Assembly (NCBI GenBank): GCA_003644215.1
Contig: QNBU01000057.1
Coordinates: forward strand, 1-7,231
Source: Planctomycetota bacterium
GTDB taxonomy: Bacteria; Planctomycetota; Phycisphaerae; Sedimentisphaerales; Anaerohalosphaeraceae
Reading direction: 5' to 3'
Length of the DNA stretch: 7,231 nt
Program-made: the position numbers and the translations under genes
Notes under the pieces: generated by a model
What the model was told of the DNA's origin: nothing
Database searches by the model: none
Seen by the model: only the letters and a program-made list of their open reading frames with translations
Shown: piece after piece, positions 5,782 through 7,231 of the stretch
Layout: each line of letters opens with the position of its first letter
How positions within the stretch are numbered: the first letter of the stretch is position 1

Positions 5782-5810
5782 ACTGTATATGAAAAATTGT
5801 ACATTGTCAA
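5782..5810 (-). promoter_or_regulatory. Distal sigma70-like promoter for the RRM gene
   Basis: On the minus strand a perfect TTGACA (5810-5805) is followed after 17 bases by TACAGT (5787-5782), matching four of six -10 positions. The start would be near 5775, giving a leader of about 160 bases. Long leaders are common for cold-regulated RNA-binding protein genes, which is suggestive only. Confidence 0.5.
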
Positions 5811-5918
5811 CAGTGCTTAGGATTTCCGTGTGATTTTGTAATAAATCGCGATGTCGTATTAAGAATACCTACAGAATTAGGAAAATTGACACAGATTATT
5901 TTAAAGAGCAATAAGTCA

Positions 5919-7231
5919 ATGTTGAAAACAAATCGACATATCCACATTTCCCTCTTTTTCATCTTCATGGTACTGTGTTCATCTGCATTCGGCCTAAAAG
6001 AGGCCCTCGGTGAACACGGCGTCAATGCGTATGCCATCCATCAAAAGGGCGTTATCGGAACCGGGGTCAATATCGGCCTGTTGTCGGCGGGCAATGTCCG
6101 CGCCGGCCATATCGCTTTTGAGCGGAGCTTCGGTTCGGCAGCGACAAATTATGATTTCACCGAATCCGGCCTCTCCCGCTCTTCACACGATACCCACATG
6201 GCGGGCATTATCCTGTCGGTCGGCTCACCGACCCATCCGAATCAGATCGGCGTCGCTCCGGGGGCGTCGCTTCACAGCGCACGATTCTCCAACAAGCAGC
6301 TCTACCCAAGCAAGATCGCACAGGCATTGGATACATTGATCAAAAAAAGCAACTGCCGGGTCATTATGACCGGGATTCAACTGCCCGAGAAGATCACCAC
6401 TGCCGACGGCAATTCCGGCTGGTCAAAGATATATGACTATTACGCCGAAACCTACGATGTCATCTTTGCCGCCGCGGCGGGAAACTCATCACCTCGAGTA
6501 ACAGTGTTTGGCGACATCTATAACGGCATCACCACCGCCGGACTCGTCAAAAATGATCCGAACGCCCTCGGCTATTCAAAAATCGGCTCAGCCAGCAACA
6601 AAGGCCCCACTGCCGACGGCCGCAAAAAACCGGATATCGCCGCACCCACCCAGGGACTCGTCGCACCAACCAGCGGCGGCGATGATCACTGGTCCACCCT
6701 GGATGCAAACGGACGGGGGCTAACCAGCTACGCCGTTCCGCATACAGCCGGAGTGGCCGCCCTGCTGCTGGAAGCGGCCGCGAAAAGCCCAGCCCAAAAT
6801 GACGACAAAACCGAAGTCATCAAGGCTGTCATTATCAATTCATCAGATCCGTTTAATGCCGGCAGCCACATCACAAATCCGGCTGATTCAACCACCCAAT
6901 GGAAACCGGACAGCGGCTACGGCAAACTTGATGCACTAAGGGCTTATCAAACTCTGACAGCGGGCCAACTTATTCAAAACACACCTTCTCAACAGAACAA
7001 GGGCTGGGCTTATGATGTCATGGGGAAAAACGAAACACATCAGTACCAGATCCAGGGCGTAAAAGGACAGCGGCTGGTTGTTACGATTGCATGGCATCGG
7101 AAGCTGCAAAAAATTGAACACAAATACCTTGAAGAACCCAATCGTTTTTATCTCGACCTGAAAATCCTCTCACCGTCAGGTAAGATGCTCACCTTTGAAA
7201 CGCCCGGCCGAAACAACCTGATTAAAACCGA
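5919..7231 (+). CDS. Secreted subtilisin-like (S8) protein with altered Asp motif, C-terminus cut by window edge
   Basis: The ATG at 5919 opens 437 codons with no stop. Residues 1-25 are a Sec signal peptide: basic start, hydrophobic core ISLFFIFMVL, and probable cleavage after A23-F24-G25. The mature part is an S8 subtilase domain. The Asp-strand motif reads VNIGLLSAGNV (50-60), with S56 where catalytic Asp is expected. The His motif is SSHDTHMAGI, with H90 catalytic and D replacing the usual Gly. The oxyanion Asn is N189 in AAAAGNSSP. The Ser motif is LTSYAVPHTAGVAALL, with S270, where L replaces the usual Gly before TS. Spacing (34, 99, 81) fits subtilases. The region after about 345 (GWAYDV, HQYQIQG, QRLVVTIAWHR) looks like an added beta-sandwich. 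Expected location is periplasm, cell surface or outside. Activity is uncertain because of the Asp change. AAAGAG about 10 bases upstream is a modest Shine-Dalgarno. Confidence 0.88.
   Translation, partial: MLKTNRHIHISLFFIFMVLCSSAFGLKEALGEHGVNAYAIHQKGVIGTGVNIGLLSAGNVRAGHIAFERSFGSAATNYDFTESGLSRSSHDTHMAGIILSVGSPTHPNQIGVAPGASLHSARFSNKQLYPSKIAQALDTLIKKSNCRVIMTGIQLPEKITTADGNSGWSKIYDYYAETYDVIFAAAAGNSSPRVTVFGDIYNGITTAGLVKNDPNALGYSKIGSASNKGPTADGRKKPDIAAPTQGLVAPTSGGDDHWSTLDANGRGLTSYAVPHTAGVAALLLEAAAKSPAQNDDKTEVIKAVIINSSDPFNAGSHITNPADSTTQWKPDSGYGKLDALRAYQTLTAGQLIQNTPSQQNKGWAYDVMGKNETHQYQIQGVKGQRLVVTIAWHRKLQKIEHKYLEEPNRFYLDLKILSPSGKMLTFETPGRNNLIKT

Larger units (their letters stand above)
5616..5918. other. 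303-base divergent intergenic region without a gene
   Basis: This separates the RRM gene (minus) from the S8 gene (plus). It holds the two RRM promoter candidates, a run of eight C on the plus strand, and two inverted repeats. TGGGT-CGAGT-ACCCA (5653-5667) lies in the RRM leader. CGTTTTT-TTCAACG-AAAAACG (5744-5764) lies between the promoters. For the S8 gene, the only good -35 match is TTGACA at 5886-5891, but no good -10 follows and the start would coincide with the ATG. I see no coding frame with protein-like character here. Confidence 0.6.

Noticed and set aside
5886..5914. TTGACA then CAATAA as a plus-strand promoter for the S8 gene
   Set aside because: The -10 is weak and the transcript would start at the ATG itself, leaving no leader for the modest Shine-Dalgarno.
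5807..6037. 76-codon minus-strand frame in the region upstream of the S8 gene
   Set aside because: It is mostly antisense to the S8 signal peptide and N-terminus, without protein-like features.

Overview
The window looks like chromosomal DNA from a Gram-negative bacterium. The main evidence is an LPS-heptose epimerase (HldD) and an exported serine-protease homologue with a Sec signal peptide. Several genes appear to start with GTG or TTG, some with little Shine-Dalgarno sequence, and one gap holds a degenerate CACGGATT-type intergenic repeat. I recall such repeats from environmental genomes, including Planctomycetota and relatives, but that placement is a weak inference. I see no rRNA, tRNA, insertion sequence, CRISPR array or phage gene.

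Left part (1-3601), all on the minus strand. Reading in the direction of transcription: a sigma70-like promoter at 3573-3601, a small five-cysteine protein, a possible 21-residue ORF, a methylthioadenosine/purine nucleoside phosphorylase (mtnP), the heptose epimerase hldD, and a multi-pass membrane protein with a DUF3592-like extramembrane region. The last one runs off the left edge. hldD also has its own promoter inside the mtnP-hldD gap, followed by a leader with an 11-codon mini-ORF and a terminator-like hairpin. It may therefore be regulated separately from mtnP.

Middle (3575-5615). A glyoxalase II-like metallo-hydrolase (gloB) is divergent from the small cysteine protein, and the two may share overlapping -10 elements. 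gloB converges, with only 13 bases between stop codons, on a Cof-type HAD phosphatase on the minus strand. Upstream of the HAD gene lie the CACGGATT repeat and then a single-RRM RNA-binding protein, also on the minus strand, with a long leader and two candidate promoter elements.

Right part (5616-7231). A 303-base divergent intergenic region separates the RRM gene from a secreted subtilisin-like (S8) protein on the plus strand that runs off the right edge. Its His, Asn and Ser active-site positions are present, but the usual catalytic Asp position holds Ser.

Functionally this is mostly a housekeeping mix: nucleoside/methionine salvage, LPS precursor synthesis, methylglyoxal detoxification, phosphatase and RNA binding. 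It is not an obvious defence or biosynthetic cluster. The points most worth follow-up are the Asp-to-Ser subtilase, the hldD leader, the small cysteine protein and its tiny downstream ORF, and the overlapping divergent -10 elements.
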